Shown here: one piece after another, positions 37,962 through 47,893 of the stretch
Position numbering within the stretch: position 1 is the stretch's first letter
Layout of the letters: each line of letters starts with the position of its first letter
Source: Mycolicibacterium doricum
GTDB taxonomy: Bacteria > Actinomycetota > Actinomycetes > Mycobacteriales > Mycobacteriaceae
Direction: 5' to 3'
Assembly (NCBI RefSeq): GCF_010728155.1
Contig: NZ_AP022605.1
Coordinates: forward strand, 1,550,001-1,614,000
Length of the DNA stretch: 64,000 nucleotides
Program-made: the position numbers and the translations under genes
Notes under the pieces: model-generated
What the model was told of the DNA's origin: nothing
Seen by the model: the letters and a program-made list of their open reading frames with translations, nothing else
Databases searched by the model: none

Positions 37962-38842
37962 CAGTCGAGCAGGATCGTCTTGACCTGCACGTCTTGTGCA
38001 GGGGCGCCGTCCTGACCGCCGCCTTCGACGCCGGCTGCGGCGATCTTGTCCAGAGTGGCCAGGCCGGTGTCATCGATCCGGCCGAACACGGTGTAGCCGG
38101 GCGGTAGCTGCGAATCCCGGTAGACCAGGAAGAACTGGCTGCCGTTGGTGTCGGGTCCGGCGTTGGCCATCGCCAGCGTTCCGCGCGGGTAGAGCACCGC
38201 TTCCTGCAGTGCCGGGTTGTCCGGCTGATACTGGTTCGTCGGGTACTCGTTGGCGAACTGGTATCCCGGTCCGCCGGTGCCCTCGCCGGTGGGGTCGCCG
38301 CACTGCAGCACCGACAGTGTCGGGCTGGTGGTCAGTCGGTGACACGGCGTGTCGTTGAAGTATCCCTGCTGCGCGAGGCTGGCGAAGCTGTTGACGGTGC
38401 ACGGTGCCTTGGCGTTGTCCAGCAGCAGGCCGAGGTTTCCCTGGTTGGTGGACATGCTGACGCTGACCTCGGCGGGGTCGGTGGGCACCGTGCCGGTGCG
38501 TGGCGGGTTGACCTGCTTGCTTGCCGGCTCGGCCGCGGGGTACTGGCAGTCGGCGCCCAGATCGGCGGGCGGCGCGAACGCCGGCAGCTGGCCGCCGGCG
38601 ACCGGCTGGGCGGGCGCCCCGGAGGTGGTCGAGGTGGGTGTCTGCGCCGATGCGGTGGTGTCCGAGGAGTCGCTGTTGGTGAGCACGCCGGTCGCGATGA
38701 TGGCTGCGATCACCACGACCGCCGCCACCGCCGAACCGGCGATCGTCGCGATCCGCCGCTTGCGCGCCTGCTGGGCCCGGCGTTCGAGTTGCCGTTCGAG
38801 TTTGCGTTTGGCCGCTTCGCGTCGCTGTTCGTTGGTCGGCAC
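37961..38842 (-). CDS. ppiB: membrane-anchored cyclophilin (peptidyl-prolyl isomerase), PpiB type
   Basis: A 293-residue protein. A strongly basic N-terminus (EAAKRKLERQLERRAQQARK) is followed by one membrane helix (AVAAVVVIAAIIATGVLTN), a Ser/Thr/Pro-rich linker and an extracytoplasmic cyclophilin domain with LAMANAGPDTNGSQFFLVYR and YTVFGRIDDTGLATLDKIAA. Four Cys (in ADCQYP, APCTVN, TPCHRL, LQCGDP) are shared with the neighbouring paralog and could form disulfides. I chose GTG 38842 because GAGGAGG lies nine bases before it; ATG 38872 has no ribosome site. It resembles Rv2582 more than its downstream neighbour does. Confidence 0.9.
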
Positions 38843-38851
38843 CGCCGCTGT

Positions 38852-38858
38852 CCTCCTC
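38852..38858 (-). promoter_or_regulatory. Shine-Dalgarno site that fixes the ppiB start
   Basis: GAGGAGG on the minus strand with a nine-base spacer to GTG 38842. It lies inside the longer in-frame extension, which argues against the ATG at 38872. Confidence 0.7.
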
Positions 38859-38974
38859 GTCTGCGCGGTCATCCCCGCGCCCGGTCGGCACCGAGTGTGC
38901 CAAAACTTGCTGAGGGTCTGGTGAACGACCCGCTGGAAACGGGGCACCGGGCCTGGCATGGGAAACTGGCATAC

Positions 38975-39640
38975 GTGTTGATCACCGGATTTCCGGCGGG
39001 CATGTTGGCGTGCAACTGCTACGTGCTCGCCCCGCGGCCGGGGTCGGACGCCATCGTCGTCGACCCGGGTCAGCGGGCGATGGCGCCGCTGCGCCGCCTC
39101 CTCGACGACCACCGCCTCACTCCGGCGGCGGTGTTGTTGACGCACGGTCACATCGATCACATCTGGTCGGCGCAGAAGGTCGCCGACACCTACGGCTGCC
39201 CGGCGTACATCCACCCCGAGGACCGGTTCATGCTGACCGATCCGATCAAGGGTTTCGGCCCCAGGGTGGGGCAGCTGCTGTTGAGCACGTTGTTGCGCGA
39301 GCCGCGGCAGGTGATCGAACTCGACCGCGACGGCCAGACGCTGGGCCTCGGCGGTATGACGGTGACCGTCGACCACACGCCCGGCCACACCCGCGGGTCG
39401 GTGGTGTTCCGGCTGCGGGCCGACGGCGCACAGGTGGCGCTGACCGGGGACACCCTGTTCCGCAGTTCCGTCGGCCGCACCGATCTGCCCGGCGGCAGCG
39501 GACGGGACCTGCTCGGTTCGATCCTGACCAAACTGTTGGTGCTCGACGACGACACCGTGGTGCTGCCCGGGCACGGCCCGAGATCCACGATCGGCGCCGA
39601 ACGCCGCACCAACCCGTTCCTCGAAGGGCTCAGACTGTGA
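38975..39640 (+). CDS. metallo-beta-lactamase-fold hydrolase, glyoxalase II-like (Rv2581c-like)
   Basis: A 221-residue enzyme with the metal-binding motif [20 protein letters not shown] (H-x-H-x-D-H). More ligands are [32 protein letters not shown] and the last His in [11 protein letters not shown]. Glyoxalase II splits S-lactoylglutathione; in mycobacteria, which use mycothiol, the substrate is probably another thioester. The N-terminus [19 protein letters not shown] matches M. tuberculosis Rv2581c. The start is GTG 38975, and the stop overlaps hisS. It is divergent from ppiB. Confidence 0.92.
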   Translation: MLITGFPAGMLACNCYVLAPRPGSDAIVVDPGQRAMAPLRRLLDDHRLTPAAVLLTHGHIDHIWSAQKVADTYGCPAYIHPEDRFMLTDPIKGFGPRVGQLLLSTLLREPRQVIELDRDGQTLGLGGMTVTVDHTPGHTRGSVVFRLRADGAQVALTGDTLFRSSVGRTDLPGGSGRDLLGSILTKLLVLDDDTVVLPGHGPRSTIGAERRTNPFLEGLRL

Positions 39641-40893
39641 CCGAGACCGCGTTCCAGGCGCCCAAGGGCGTTCCGGATTACCTCCCGCCCGAGTCGGCGC
39701 AGTTCGTCACCGTCCGCGACGGGCTGCTGGCCGCCGCGCGCCGGGCCGGCTACGGGGATGTGGAGCTCCCGATCTTCGAGGACACCGCGCTGTTCGCGCG
39801 CGGTGTGGGCGAGTCCACGGATGTAGTCAGCAAGGAGATGTACACCTTCGCCGACCGCGGCGACCGGTCGGTGACGCTGCGCCCCGAAGGGACCGCCGGG
39901 GTGATCCGCGCGGTGATCCAGCACCGGCTCGACCGGGGTGCGCTGCCCGTCAAGCTCTGCTACTCAGGACCGTTCTTTCGCTACGAACGGCCACAGGCGG
40001 GGCGGTACCGCCAACTGCAGCAGGTCGGCGTCGAGGCCATCGGGGTGGACGATCCAGCGCTCGACGCCGAGGTGATCGCGGTCGCCGACGCCGGGTTCCG
40101 GTCGCTGGGGCTCGACGGCTTCCGGCTCGAGCTCACCTCACTCGGCGACGACACCTGCCGGCCGCAATACCGGGAACTGTTGCAGGACTATCTGTTCAGG
40201 CTCGACCTCGACGAGGAGACCCGCCGCCGGGCGGAAATCAACCCGCTGCGGGTCCTCGACGACAAGCGCCCGCATGTGCGGGAGATGACCGCCGACGCGC
40301 CGGTGATGCTCGACCACCTGTCCGACAGCGCCAAAGCACATTTCGAGACGGTGCAGACCCACCTGCAGGCGCTCGGTGTGCCGTTCGTCATCAACCCGCG
40401 GATGGTGCGCGGGCTGGACTACTACACCAAAACCACCTTCGAATTCGTCCACGACGGGCTCGGCGCGCAATCCGGGATTGGCGGTGGCGGTCGCTACGAC
40501 GGGCTGATGCGGCGACTGGGCGGCCACGACGTGTCGGGCATCGGGTTCGGCCTGGGGGTCGACCGCACCGTGCTGGCCTTGCGCGCGGAGGGCAAGACCG
40601 CGGGGCACACGTCCAGCTGCGATGTGTACTGCATCCCGTCGGAGCCCGACGCCAAGGTCGACATCGCCGTCCTGGCGGCGGAGCTGCGCCGGGCCGGTGT
40701 GCGCGTCGACGTCGCCTACGGCGATCGCAGCCTCAAGGCGGCCCTCAAGTCGGCGGACCGGACGGGTGCGTCGATCGCGCTGATTGCCGACCCTGGTGGC
40801 ACCGCGGTGAAGGTGAAGTCCCTGACGAACGGTGACCAGACCGAGGTGGCGCGGGAAGGCGTGGTGGCAGAGGTTGTGTCGCGCTTGGGCTAG
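39637..40893 (+). CDS. hisS: histidyl-tRNA synthetase
   Basis: A 418-residue class II synthetase. Motif 1 region [20 protein letters not shown], motif 2 [18 protein letters not shown], histidine-specific segments [17 protein letters not shown] and [18 protein letters not shown], motif 3 [15 protein letters not shown]. The C-terminal anticodon-binding domain starts about residue 325 ([20 protein letters not shown]). GTG 39637 overlaps the hydrolase stop by 4 bp. Length and order match M. tuberculosis Rv2580c. Confidence 0.97.
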   Translation: MTETAFQAPKGVPDYLPPESAQFVTVRDGLLAAARRAGYGDVELPIFEDTALFARGVGESTDVVSKEMYTFADRGDRSVTLRPEGTAGVIRAVIQHRLDRGALPVKLCYSGPFFRYERPQAGRYRQLQQVGVEAIGVDDPALDAEVIAVADAGFRSLGLDGFRLELTSLGDDTCRPQYRELLQDYLFRLDLDEETRRRAEINPLRVLDDKRPHVREMTADAPVMLDHLSDSAKAHFETVQTHLQALGVPFVINPRMVRGLDYYTKTTFEFVHDGLGAQSGIGGGGRYDGLMRRLGGHDVSGIGFGLGVDRTVLALRAEGKTAGHTSSCDVYCIPSEPDAKVDIAVLAAELRRAGVRVDVAYGDRSLKAALKSADRTGASIALIADPGGTAVKVKSLTNGDQTEVAREGVVAEVVSRLG

Positions 40894-40916
40894 GGCGCGT
40901 CGACGGCGCCGACAGC

Positions 40917-40942
40917 AGCTCAGATCGCCAGCTTAGATCGCC
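40917..40942. repeat. 13-bp tandem duplication containing the urtE stop codon
   Basis: AGCT(C/T)AGATCGCC occurs at 40917 and 40930. On the minus strand each copy carries GATC followed by a stop (TAA in the used copy, TGA in the extra copy). One mismatch separates the copies. Confidence 0.92.
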
Positions 40943-41625
40943 ATCGCCGCCCGCACGTCGGCCTCCGAGGCCGAACCTCCGGTGCCGCTGGAGGTGATGC
41001 GGCCGGCTTCGAGGATGTAGTAACGCTGCGACGATTCCAGTGCGAACCCGATGTGTTGTTCGACGAGCAGCACACCGAGGTCACCGCGTGCGGTCAAGGC
41101 GGTGATCGCGCCCTCGATCTCGGCGACGACGGACGGCTGGATGCCTTCGGTGGGTTCGTCGAGGATCAGGCACTTCGGGCTGGTGATCAACGCCCTGGCG
41201 ATCGCGAGCTGCTGCCGTTGTCCGCCGGAGAGCAGGCCGGCGCGGCGGGCCAACAGTTCCTTGAGCGCCGGGAACAGATCGAGTTGTTCGTCGATCAGCT
41301 GCTTGCCGTTCTTGCGGCCGTCGGCCACCACCTGGAGATTCTCCGCGGTGGTCAGCTGGCCGAACGACTGCTGGCCCTGCGGGACGTACGCCAGCCCGCG
41401 GGCCACCCGCGCGCTGGGGCGCAGTTTGGTGATGTCTTCATCGCCGAACATCACCCGCCCGGCGGTGCACTTGAGCAGCCCGACCGCCGCCCGCAGCAGC
41501 GTCGTCTTCCCCGCGCCGTTGTGTCCCATCACCGCGGCCACCCCGTCCGTGGGAACCTCGATGCTGGCGCCGTGGATCACCTGCGACCGCCCGTACCCGG
41601 TGCGGACGTCGACGAGTTGCAGCAT
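40933..41625 (-). CDS. urtE: urea/amide ABC importer, ATP-binding subunit UrtE
   Basis: A 230-residue ABC ATPase of the branched-chain amino-acid (LivF) class. Walker A GHNGAGKTTLLRAAVG, Q-loop region YVPQGQQSFGQLTTAEN, signature LLSGGQRQQLAIARAL, Walker B CLILDEPTEGIQPSV, H-loop LLVEQHIGFAL. The phrase EPTEGIQPS is typical of UrtE. ATG 41625 is preceded by GGGAAGG eight bases upstream; GTG 41634 (three codons earlier) abuts that site and is less likely. It is the last gene of urtABCDE. Confidence 0.93.
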   Translation of the reverse strand: MLQLVDVRTGYGRSQVIHGASIEVPTDGVAAVMGHNGAGKTTLLRAAVGLLKCTAGRVMFGDEDITKLRPSARVARGLAYVPQGQQSFGQLTTAENLQVVADGRKNGKQLIDEQLDLFPALKELLARRAGLLSGGQRQQLAIARALITSPKCLILDEPTEGIQPSVVAEIEGAITALTARGDLGVLLVEQHIGFALESSQRYYILEAGRITSSGTGGSASEADVRAAMAI

Positions 41626-41626
41626 G

Positions 41627-42450
<824 letters not shown>

Positions 42451-42454
<4 letters not shown>

Positions 42455-43572
42455 GTCGGCGCTCCCACCTTCTCGGTGTCCGGGTTGGGGTTCGACTGCA
42501 GGCTCGAGTCCTGTCGGGCGGGATCGGCTTCGCGTTTCCTGCGCCGGTTGAGCAGCACGGCGAGCCCGGCGAACCCGGCGGGGAAGAACCCCACGACGAC
42601 GATGAACAGCAGGCCCTGAGCGTAGATCCACTCCGACGGAAAGCGTTCGGAGAACAGCGTCTGTGCCCAGGCCACGCCGATGGCGCCGAGCACCGGTCCC
42701 AGTAGGGTGGTGCGCCCACCGATCGCGACCCCGATGAGAAACGCGATGGACGGGAGGATGCCGACCTGCGACGGTGCCATGAAGCCGACGATCGGCGTGA
42801 ACAGCGCACCGGCGATGCTGGCGAACAGCGCGGCCACTGTGTACGCGACGACCTTGATGTTGGCCGGGTCGTAGCCGAGGAAGCGGACCCGCTCCTCTCC
42901 GTCACGCACCGCCACGAGGAGTTCACCGTAGCGGCTCTGCATCAGTTGCCGCACCACCGCGACGACGATCAGCAGGACGGCCGCGGCGATGAAGTACAGC
43001 ATCTGCTTGTTGATCGGATCGTTGAGCGCGTACCCGAAGAACGTCCGGAAGTTGGTGAGCCCGTTGCTCCCTCCCAGCCCGGTCTGCCCGACCAGCAGGA
43101 TCGCCAGCGCCGCCGCGAGGGCCTGGGACAGGATCGCGAAGTAGGCCCCCTTGACCCGGCGCTTGAACACCCCGAACCCCAGCACCGCGGCGATACCGGC
43201 CGGGATCACGACAATGGCGAGCAGCGTGAAGGCGGGGGACGCGAACGGGGCCCAGTAGCTGGGCAATTCGCGCACCCCGGCGATCTGCATGAAGTCGGGC
43301 ACGTCTTCTCCGCGCAGCTGCGCGTCGGAGATCTTGAGGTGCATACCCATCATGTAGCCGCCGAGGCCGAAGAACACGCCCTGGCCGAGGACCAGCATGC
43401 CGCCACGGCCCCAGGCCAGCCCGATGCCGACCGCGACGATCGCGAAGCAGAGGAATTTGCCCAGCAGGCCGAGCCGGAAGTCCGACAGGACAGCCGGAGC
43501 GATCCCGAAGAGCAGCAGCGCCGCGACGCCGAAGCCCGCCCACGTCTGCCAGCGTCCCACGAGGGTTCTCAT
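42451..43572 (-). CDS. urtC: urea/amide ABC importer, permease subunit UrtC
   Basis: A 373-residue LivM-type permease with about nine membrane helices. Typical parts: WGRGGMLVLGQGVFFGLGGY-MMGMHL, the NGLTNFRTFFGYALND loop, the EAA-like ATPase contact SRYGELLVAVRDGEERVRFL and GYDPANIKVVAYTVAALFAS. The C-terminus is a polar tail. ATG 43572 overlaps the urtB stop. It forms the membrane channel with UrtB. Confidence 0.93.
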
Positions 43573-44453
43573 ACGAGACTCCTTGTCCGAACGGTGAACA
43601 GGCCCTGGGGACGGACCTGCAAGAAGATCACGATGAGCACGAAGACGATCACCTTGGCAAGCGACGCGGTGGTGTTGTACTCGATGAACGAGTTCAGGAA
43701 GCCGAGCGCCAGCGCCGCGATGACGGTCCCCTTGATCTGCCCGAGGCCCCCGACGACCACCACCAGGAAAGCGTCGATCAGGAAGCTCTGTCCGGTGGTG
43801 GGGCTGGTCGACCCGATCAGGGTCAGCGCCACCCCCGCCACGGCGGCCAGACCGGATCCGATGAAGAACGTCGTGATGTCGGTCTTGCGCGACGAGATCC
43901 CGCTGGTCTCCGCGAGGTCGCGGTTCTGGACGACCGCCCGGATGCGCCGTCCCATCGGGCTGGTCTTGAGCACGGTCGCCAGCACCGCCACGCAGACCAC
44001 CGCCAGCACCAGGATGAAGATGCGCGTCTTCGGCACCACTGCGCCCAGGATCTCGACGCCACCGGAAAGCCATGACGGCGCAACGACGTTCACCGCTGGG
44101 GCGCCGAAGATGTCCCTGGCGATCTGCTGCAGGATCAGGCCGACACCGAACGTGACCAGCAGCGTGTCCAGCGGGCGGTGATACATCCGCTGGATGAGCG
44201 TCACCTCGAGGAGCGCGCCCATGGTACCGCCGACGATGAACCCGACCACGAGTGAAATCAGCAGTGACCCACCGGCGCTGGTGAACACCTGCTGCACCAC
44301 ATAGGCGGTGTAGCAGCCGGCCATGATGAACTCGCCGTGGGCCATGTTGATGACGCCCATCTGACCGAAGGTCAGTGAGAGCCCGAGCGCAGCCAGCAGC
44401 AGGATGGAGCCGAGGCTCAGTCCCGTTGCCAGCTGCCCGATCAGGATGTCCAC
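43569..44453 (-). CDS. urtB: urea/amide ABC importer, permease subunit UrtB
   Basis: A 294-residue LivH-type permease with about eight membrane helices. LTFGQMGVINMAHGEFIMAG, GALLEVTLIQRMYHRPLDTL, and the EAA-like loop SPMGRRIRAVVQNRDLAETS are family hallmarks. Proteobacterial UrtB is longer because of an N-terminal periplasmic part; this form has only the permease, as usual in actinobacteria. The start is GTG 44453, 7 bases after the urtA stop. Confidence 0.92.
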   Translation of the reverse strand: MDILIGQLATGLSLGSILLLAALGLSLTFGQMGVINMAHGEFIMAGCYTAYVVQQVFTSAGGSLLISLVVGFIVGGTMGALLEVTLIQRMYHRPLDTLLVTFGVGLILQQIARDIFGAPAVNVVAPSWLSGGVEILGAVVPKTRIFILVLAVVCVAVLATVLKTSPMGRRIRAVVQNRDLAETSGISSRKTDITTFFIGSGLAAVAGVALTLIGSTSPTTGQSFLIDAFLVVVVGGLGQIKGTVIAALALGFLNSFIEYNTTASLAKVIVFVLIVIFLQVRPQGLFTVRTRSLV

Positions 44454-44460
44454 GGGTGGC

Positions 44461-45723
44461 TCAGCTGGAGAGCCCGGCGGCCCACGGGTAGGACTTCAGG
44501 AAGGGGTCCGGCTCGATCGGTCCGGGGGACTCCCAGATCGTGTAGATCAAACCGTCTGGGCGGATCTCGCCGATGCGGGCGGTCTTGGTGATGTGGTGGT
44601 TCTCCCCGTCGATCGTGACATTGCCCTCCGGTGCGTCGAACGAAACGCCGCCCGCGTTGTCCTGAATCGCCTTGACGTCGAACGACTGCGCCTTTTCGAC
44701 GGTGTTCTTCCACAGGTACACCGACACGTAGGCCGCCTCCATCGGATCGGAGGTGGGCTTGTTCGCGCCGTAGGCCTTCTTGTAGGCCTCGACGAATGCC
44801 TTGTTCACCGGGGTGTCGATGGTCTGGTAGTAGTTCCAGGCCGTCAGCTGACCGGTGATGTTCTGCACGCCGATGCCGCCGACCTCTTCCTCGGCGATCG
44901 ACACCGACACCACCGGCATCGCCTGCGGGGTCAGTCCCACGTTCTTGTACTCGCGGAAGAACGCGACGTTGGAGTCGCCGTTGAGGGTGTTGAACACCGC
45001 GTCCGCGTCGGCGGTGCGGACCTTGTTCACGATCGTCGAGAAGTCCGTCGAGCCCAACGGGGTGTAGTCCTCGCCCTTGATCTCGATGCCGTTCGCCTCG
45101 GCGTAGGCCCTGATGATCCGGTTCGCCGTCTGCGGGAAGACGTAGTCGCTGCCGACCAGGTACAGCGACTTGACGCCGCGCTGCTTGAGGTAGTCCAGGG
45201 CGGGCACGATCTGCTGGTTGGTGGTTGCGCCGGTGTAGAAGATGTTCTTCGACGCTTCGAGGCCCTCGTACTGCACGGGGTAGTACAGCAGCGAGTTGGC
45301 GCTCTCGAACACCGGAAGCATGGCCTTGCGGCTCGACGACGTCCAGCCGCCGAAGACCGCGGCGACACAGTCGCTGCTGATCAGTTTCTCCGCCTTCTCC
45401 GCGAACACCGTCGGCTCCGAGGCGCCGTCCTCACCGATGAGCTGGATCTGCTTGCCCATCACCCCGCCGGCGCCGTTGATCTCGTCGACCGCCAGCTTGA
45501 TGGCGTCGCGTACGGTGACCTCCGAGATCGCCATGGTGCCGGACAGCGAGTTCAGCGAGCCCACCTTGATGTTCGGGCCCGAGGCGTCGACGCAGGACTC
45601 AGCGCTCGCGGCGTCGGTGTCGCTGGCCTTGGAGCCGCAGCCCGCCAGCAACAGGCTGGTCACCGCCACCAGACTTCCCGCGGCGAGAGCCGATCTGTGG
45701 AGCGAGCGTCCTGGTAGTCGCAT
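44461..45723 (-). CDS. urtA: urea/amide ABC importer, substrate-binding lipoprotein UrtA
   Basis: A 420-residue family 5/LivJ-type binding protein. Signal peptide [19 protein letters not shown] with acylated Cys near residue 29. UrtA/FmdD-specific segments: [77 protein letters not shown] and [20 protein letters not shown]. It captures urea; the close homolog FmdD binds short amides, so either ligand is possible given the formamidase in this window. ATG 45723 has an AAAGG site. It heads the urtABCDE operon. I could not define a GlnR site in the leader. Confidence 0.93.
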   Translation of the reverse strand: MRLPGRSLHRSALAAGSLVAVTSLLLAGCGSKASDTDAASAESCVDASGPNIKVGSLNSLSGTMAISEVTVRDAIKLAVDEINGAGGVMGKQIQLIGEDGASEPTVFAEKAEKLISSDCVAAVFGGWTSSSRKAMLPVFESANSLLYYPVQYEGLEASKNIFYTGATTNQQIVPALDYLKQRGVKSLYLVGSDYVFPQTANRIIRAYAEANGIEIKGEDYTPLGSTDFSTIVNKVRTADADAVFNTLNGDSNVAFFREYKNVGLTPQAMPVVSVSIAEEEVGGIGVQNITGQLTAWNYYQTIDTPVNKAFVEAYKKAYGANKPTSDPMEAAYVSVYLWKNTVEKAQSFDVKAIQDNAGGVSFDAPEGNVTIDGENHHITKTARIGEIRPDGLIYTIWESPGPIEPDPFLKSYPWAAGLSS

Positions 45724-45882
45724 GTGGAGCCTTTCCCTTAGTCGACGGCGTGGGGGCCCGCAGGCACCGTGGCAGTGCCGCATCGGCACGTTAAGCGGCC
45801 GGTGTTTCTGGGGAATGACTGTGTGTGACGAAGAAATTAACCCTGCTGGACACCCGCCCAATGGTGATCGCAGTGTGTAACG

Positions 45883-46200
45883 GTGCGGCACGCGCAGCTC
45901 TACTACCTGGCGAGCGAGCCGCCGCGCCGGTCGGACTTCGACTCGCACTCGTCGAAGAGTCTGACGAATGTGAAAGTGCCGCTGCAGCCGGGTGTTCCGT
46001 GGGTATTCCAGACCACGCTCGACGACCCCGCTCGGTGGGCGCTGGTCAGTGCGAGCGGTGCCCTTCGCGTTCCGCCGAACTTCCACTGCGAGATCGCAGT
46101 CGAAAGTGTGGCGTCGCGCAGTCTGACGGCGGAAGTGACGCGCAATGCTGCGTGGCCTGGTGATCGGACCCGGATCGCCACGGCGAGGGGAGAAGGGTAG
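45883..46200 (+). CDS. hypothetical 105-residue protein
   Basis: The frame from GTG 45883 to TAG 46200 has strong mycobacterial codon bias (third positions mostly G/C), which favours coding. The product is soluble, starts [20 protein letters not shown], and has a middle segment [20 protein letters not shown] and [19 protein letters not shown]. It has no signal peptide or membrane helix, and I recognise no family. No clear ribosome site lies before the GTG. It is divergent from urtA. Confidence 0.5.
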   Translation: MRHAQLYYLASEPPRRSDFDSHSSKSLTNVKVPLQPGVPWVFQTTLDDPARWALVSASGALRVPPNFHCEIAVESVASRSLTAEVTRNAAWPGDRTRIATARGEG

Positions 46201-46284
46201 AGTGGCGGGTGAGCCGCTCATGTCAGCGGTGTTCCGGTCGATATGACGGCCGCTCAGTAGAAACTCTTGAAGGAGTTTTCACCA

Positions 46285-46404
46285 ATGAAAAACGGCGATC
46301 TTTTCTCGCACCCCGTGGTCAACGAGCCCAGTCCGGCGCAGGAATCCTCTGTGCCCGTGCAGAATCCGGTGTTCTCGGACGCGCCGGACAAGGACAATCG
46401 GTGA
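46285..46404 (+). CDS. candidate 39-residue protein with strong ribosome site
   Basis: A short frame, ATG 46285 to TGA 46402-46404. AAGGAG lies nine bases before the ATG, one of the best ribosome sites in the window, and a 13-bp perfect hairpin terminator follows 21 bases after the stop, so the transcription unit looks complete. The product starts MKNGDLFSHPVVNEP and ends PVFSDAPDKDNR. It is acidic, Pro/Ser-rich, without Cys, Trp or a membrane helix, and is probably disordered. It holds three Pro-Val or Val-Pro pairs in 25 residues. I recognise no family. It lies between the urt operon and cspA and is convergent with cspA. Confidence 0.6.
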   Translation: MKNGDLFSHPVVNEPSPAQESSVPVQNPVFSDAPDKDNR

Positions 46405-46425
46405 CGTTGCACCCCTGAAACGACT

Positions 46426-46455
46426 GTGGGCCGCCGGAGTGATCCGGCGGCCCAC
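46426..46455. terminator. perfect 13-bp hairpin between the small ORF and cspA
   Basis: GTGGGCCGCCGGA and TCCGGCGGCCCAC pair perfectly around a GTGA loop, followed on the plus strand by AATTCGTTT. It lies between two convergent genes and can serve both. It is the clearest intrinsic terminator in the window. Confidence 0.9.
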
Positions 46456-46471
46456 AATTCGTTTGTATCTG

Positions 46472-46675
46472 CTAGATCGCGGTCACCGAGGTAGCCTGCG
46501 GACCCTTTGCACCTTGTCCGATTTCGAATTCGACCCGCTGATTCTCCTCGAGCGAGCGGAAGCCGCCGCCCTGGATCTCAGAGTAGTGGACGAAGACGTC
46601 GTCAGAGCCGCCGTCGGGAGCGATGAAGCCGAAGCCTTTTTCGCTGTTGAACCATTTAACGGTTCCCTGTGTCAT
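46472..46675 (-). CDS. cspA: cold shock protein CspA
   Basis: A 67-residue OB-fold RNA chaperone. Both RNA-binding motifs are intact: KGFGFIAP and DVFVHYSEI; it starts [18 protein letters not shown]. It melts RNA structure and is abundant in actively growing or cold-shocked cells. Close to M. tuberculosis CspA (Rv3648c) from memory, although that gene is elsewhere in M. tuberculosis. GAAAG lies upstream of the start ATG 46675. It ends at the bidirectional hairpin. Confidence 0.96.
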   Translation of the reverse strand: MTQGTVKWFNSEKGFGFIAPDGGSDDVFVHYSEIQGGGFRSLEENQRVEFEIGQGAKGPQATSVTAI

Positions 46676-46781
46676 ATCTTGATTTCTTTCGACTTACGTA
46701 CGAATGCAGAAAGCATCCTCCGATCAGGCTAGCACGGGAGACCCCGCCCCGGTGAATCGAGGCATCCGCCTTGACAAGGTA

Positions 46782-46797
46782 TCGAACGTATGTTCGA
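46782..46797. promoter_or_regulatory. perfect LexA (SOS) box before the radical SAM gene
   Basis: TCGAAC-GTAT-GTTCGA is a perfect palindrome and fits the mycobacterial LexA consensus at every position. TTGACA lies just upstream at 46771, a good -35 element. It ends ten bases before ATG 46807. M. tuberculosis Rv2578c, the ortholog, is listed among LexA-controlled genes as I recall. Confidence 0.93.
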
Positions 46798-46806
46798 GTT
46801 AGGGAC

Positions 46807-47823
46807 ATGCGCTGGGCTGGTCAAAGTGTCGAGGTCGATGATGGCGCGCTGCCCGGGCTGCAGCGGATCGGCTTCGTGCGTAGTGTGCGGACGCCGCAGT
46901 TCGAAGGGATGACGTTCCACGAGGTGTTGTGCAAGTCGGCGCTGAACAAGGTCCAGAACGCGTCGATGCTGCCCTTCCAGTACACGGTCAACGCCTATCG
47001 CGGCTGTTCGCACGCCTGCCGGTACTGCTTTGCGCGCCCCACTCACGAGTACCTCGACTTGGACAACGGCACCGACTTCGACACCCAGGTCGTCGTGAAG
47101 ACCAACGTCGTCGACGTACTGCGCCGGGAGCTGCGCCGGCCGTCGTGGTCGGGGGACACCGTGGCTCTGGGCACCAACACCGACCCCTATCAGCGCGCCG
47201 AGGGGCGCTACGCCCTCATGCCGGGAATCATTGCGGCTCTGCGGGATTCGCATACCCCGTTCTCCATCTTGACCAAGGGCACCCTGCTGCGCCGGGATCT
47301 GCCGCTGATCGCCGAGGCGGCGCAACGGGTTCCGGTGAGCGTGGCGGTCTCGCTGGCGGTCGGGGACCCGCAGCTGCACCGTGACGTCGAACCCGGAACG
47401 CCCTCACCGCACACGCGCCTGGCGCTGATCGACGCCATCCGCGAAGCCGGCCTGGACTGTCATGTGATGGTGGCGCCCGTGCTGCCTCGCCTGACCGATT
47501 CGGTGGCGGACCTCGACGCGCTGCTGGGCGCAATCGCGGCGGCCGGTGCGCGCAGTGCCACCGTGTTCGGTTTGCACCTGCGTGGTTCCACGCGCGGATG
47601 GTTCATGGCGTGGCTGGCCCGCACTCACCCCGAACTCGTGGGGCAGTACCGCGCGCTCTACCGGCGGGGCGCCTATCTGCCCGCGGACTATCGCGAGATG
47701 CTGCGCGCCCGCGCCGCACCGCTGCTGGCCAGACACGGGCTGACCGGTAGTCCGCGAGGCACTGAACCGCGCGCCGGCTCGGTCCCCGTCGCCGGGGGCC
47801 CGGTGCAGCCGACGCTGTTCTAA
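46807..47823 (+). CDS. SOS-controlled radical SAM protein (Rv2578c-like, SplB/COG1533 class)
   Basis: A 338-residue radical SAM enzyme. The iron-sulfur motif C-x3-C-x2-C is in YRGCSHACRYCFARPTHEYL near residues 66-73. SAM-binding neighbours are VALGTNTDPYQRAEGRYALM and FSILTKGTLLRRDLPLIAEA. The class includes spore photoproduct lyase (a DNA repair enzyme) and many proteins of unknown reaction. A C-terminal about 60 residues (GLTGSPRGTEPRAGSVPVAG) are non-conserved. ATG 46807 follows AGGG. With a perfect LexA box directly upstream, a DNA-damage role is a fair inference; the reaction is unknown. Confidence 0.92.
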   Translation: MRWAGQSVEVDDGALPGLQRIGFVRSVRTPQFEGMTFHEVLCKSALNKVQNASMLPFQYTVNAYRGCSHACRYCFARPTHEYLDLDNGTDFDTQVVVKTNVVDVLRRELRRPSWSGDTVALGTNTDPYQRAEGRYALMPGIIAALRDSHTPFSILTKGTLLRRDLPLIAEAAQRVPVSVAVSLAVGDPQLHRDVEPGTPSPHTRLALIDAIREAGLDCHVMVAPVLPRLTDSVADLDALLGAIAAAGARSATVFGLHLRGSTRGWFMAWLARTHPELVGQYRALYRRGAYLPADYREMLRARAAPLLARHGLTGSPRGTEPRAGSVPVAGGPVQPTLF

Positions 47824-47893
47824 TTACGCACCGGGCCGCGACAGCACCCACGTCCAGTCCTGGCGCCCGGTTCGATCGGAGCGTCGGCGGGTG

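Noticed and set aside
45724..45882. GlnR operator upstream of urtA
   Set aside because: GTCAC and GAAAC half-sites can be found on the minus strand but with wrong spacing; not better than chance.
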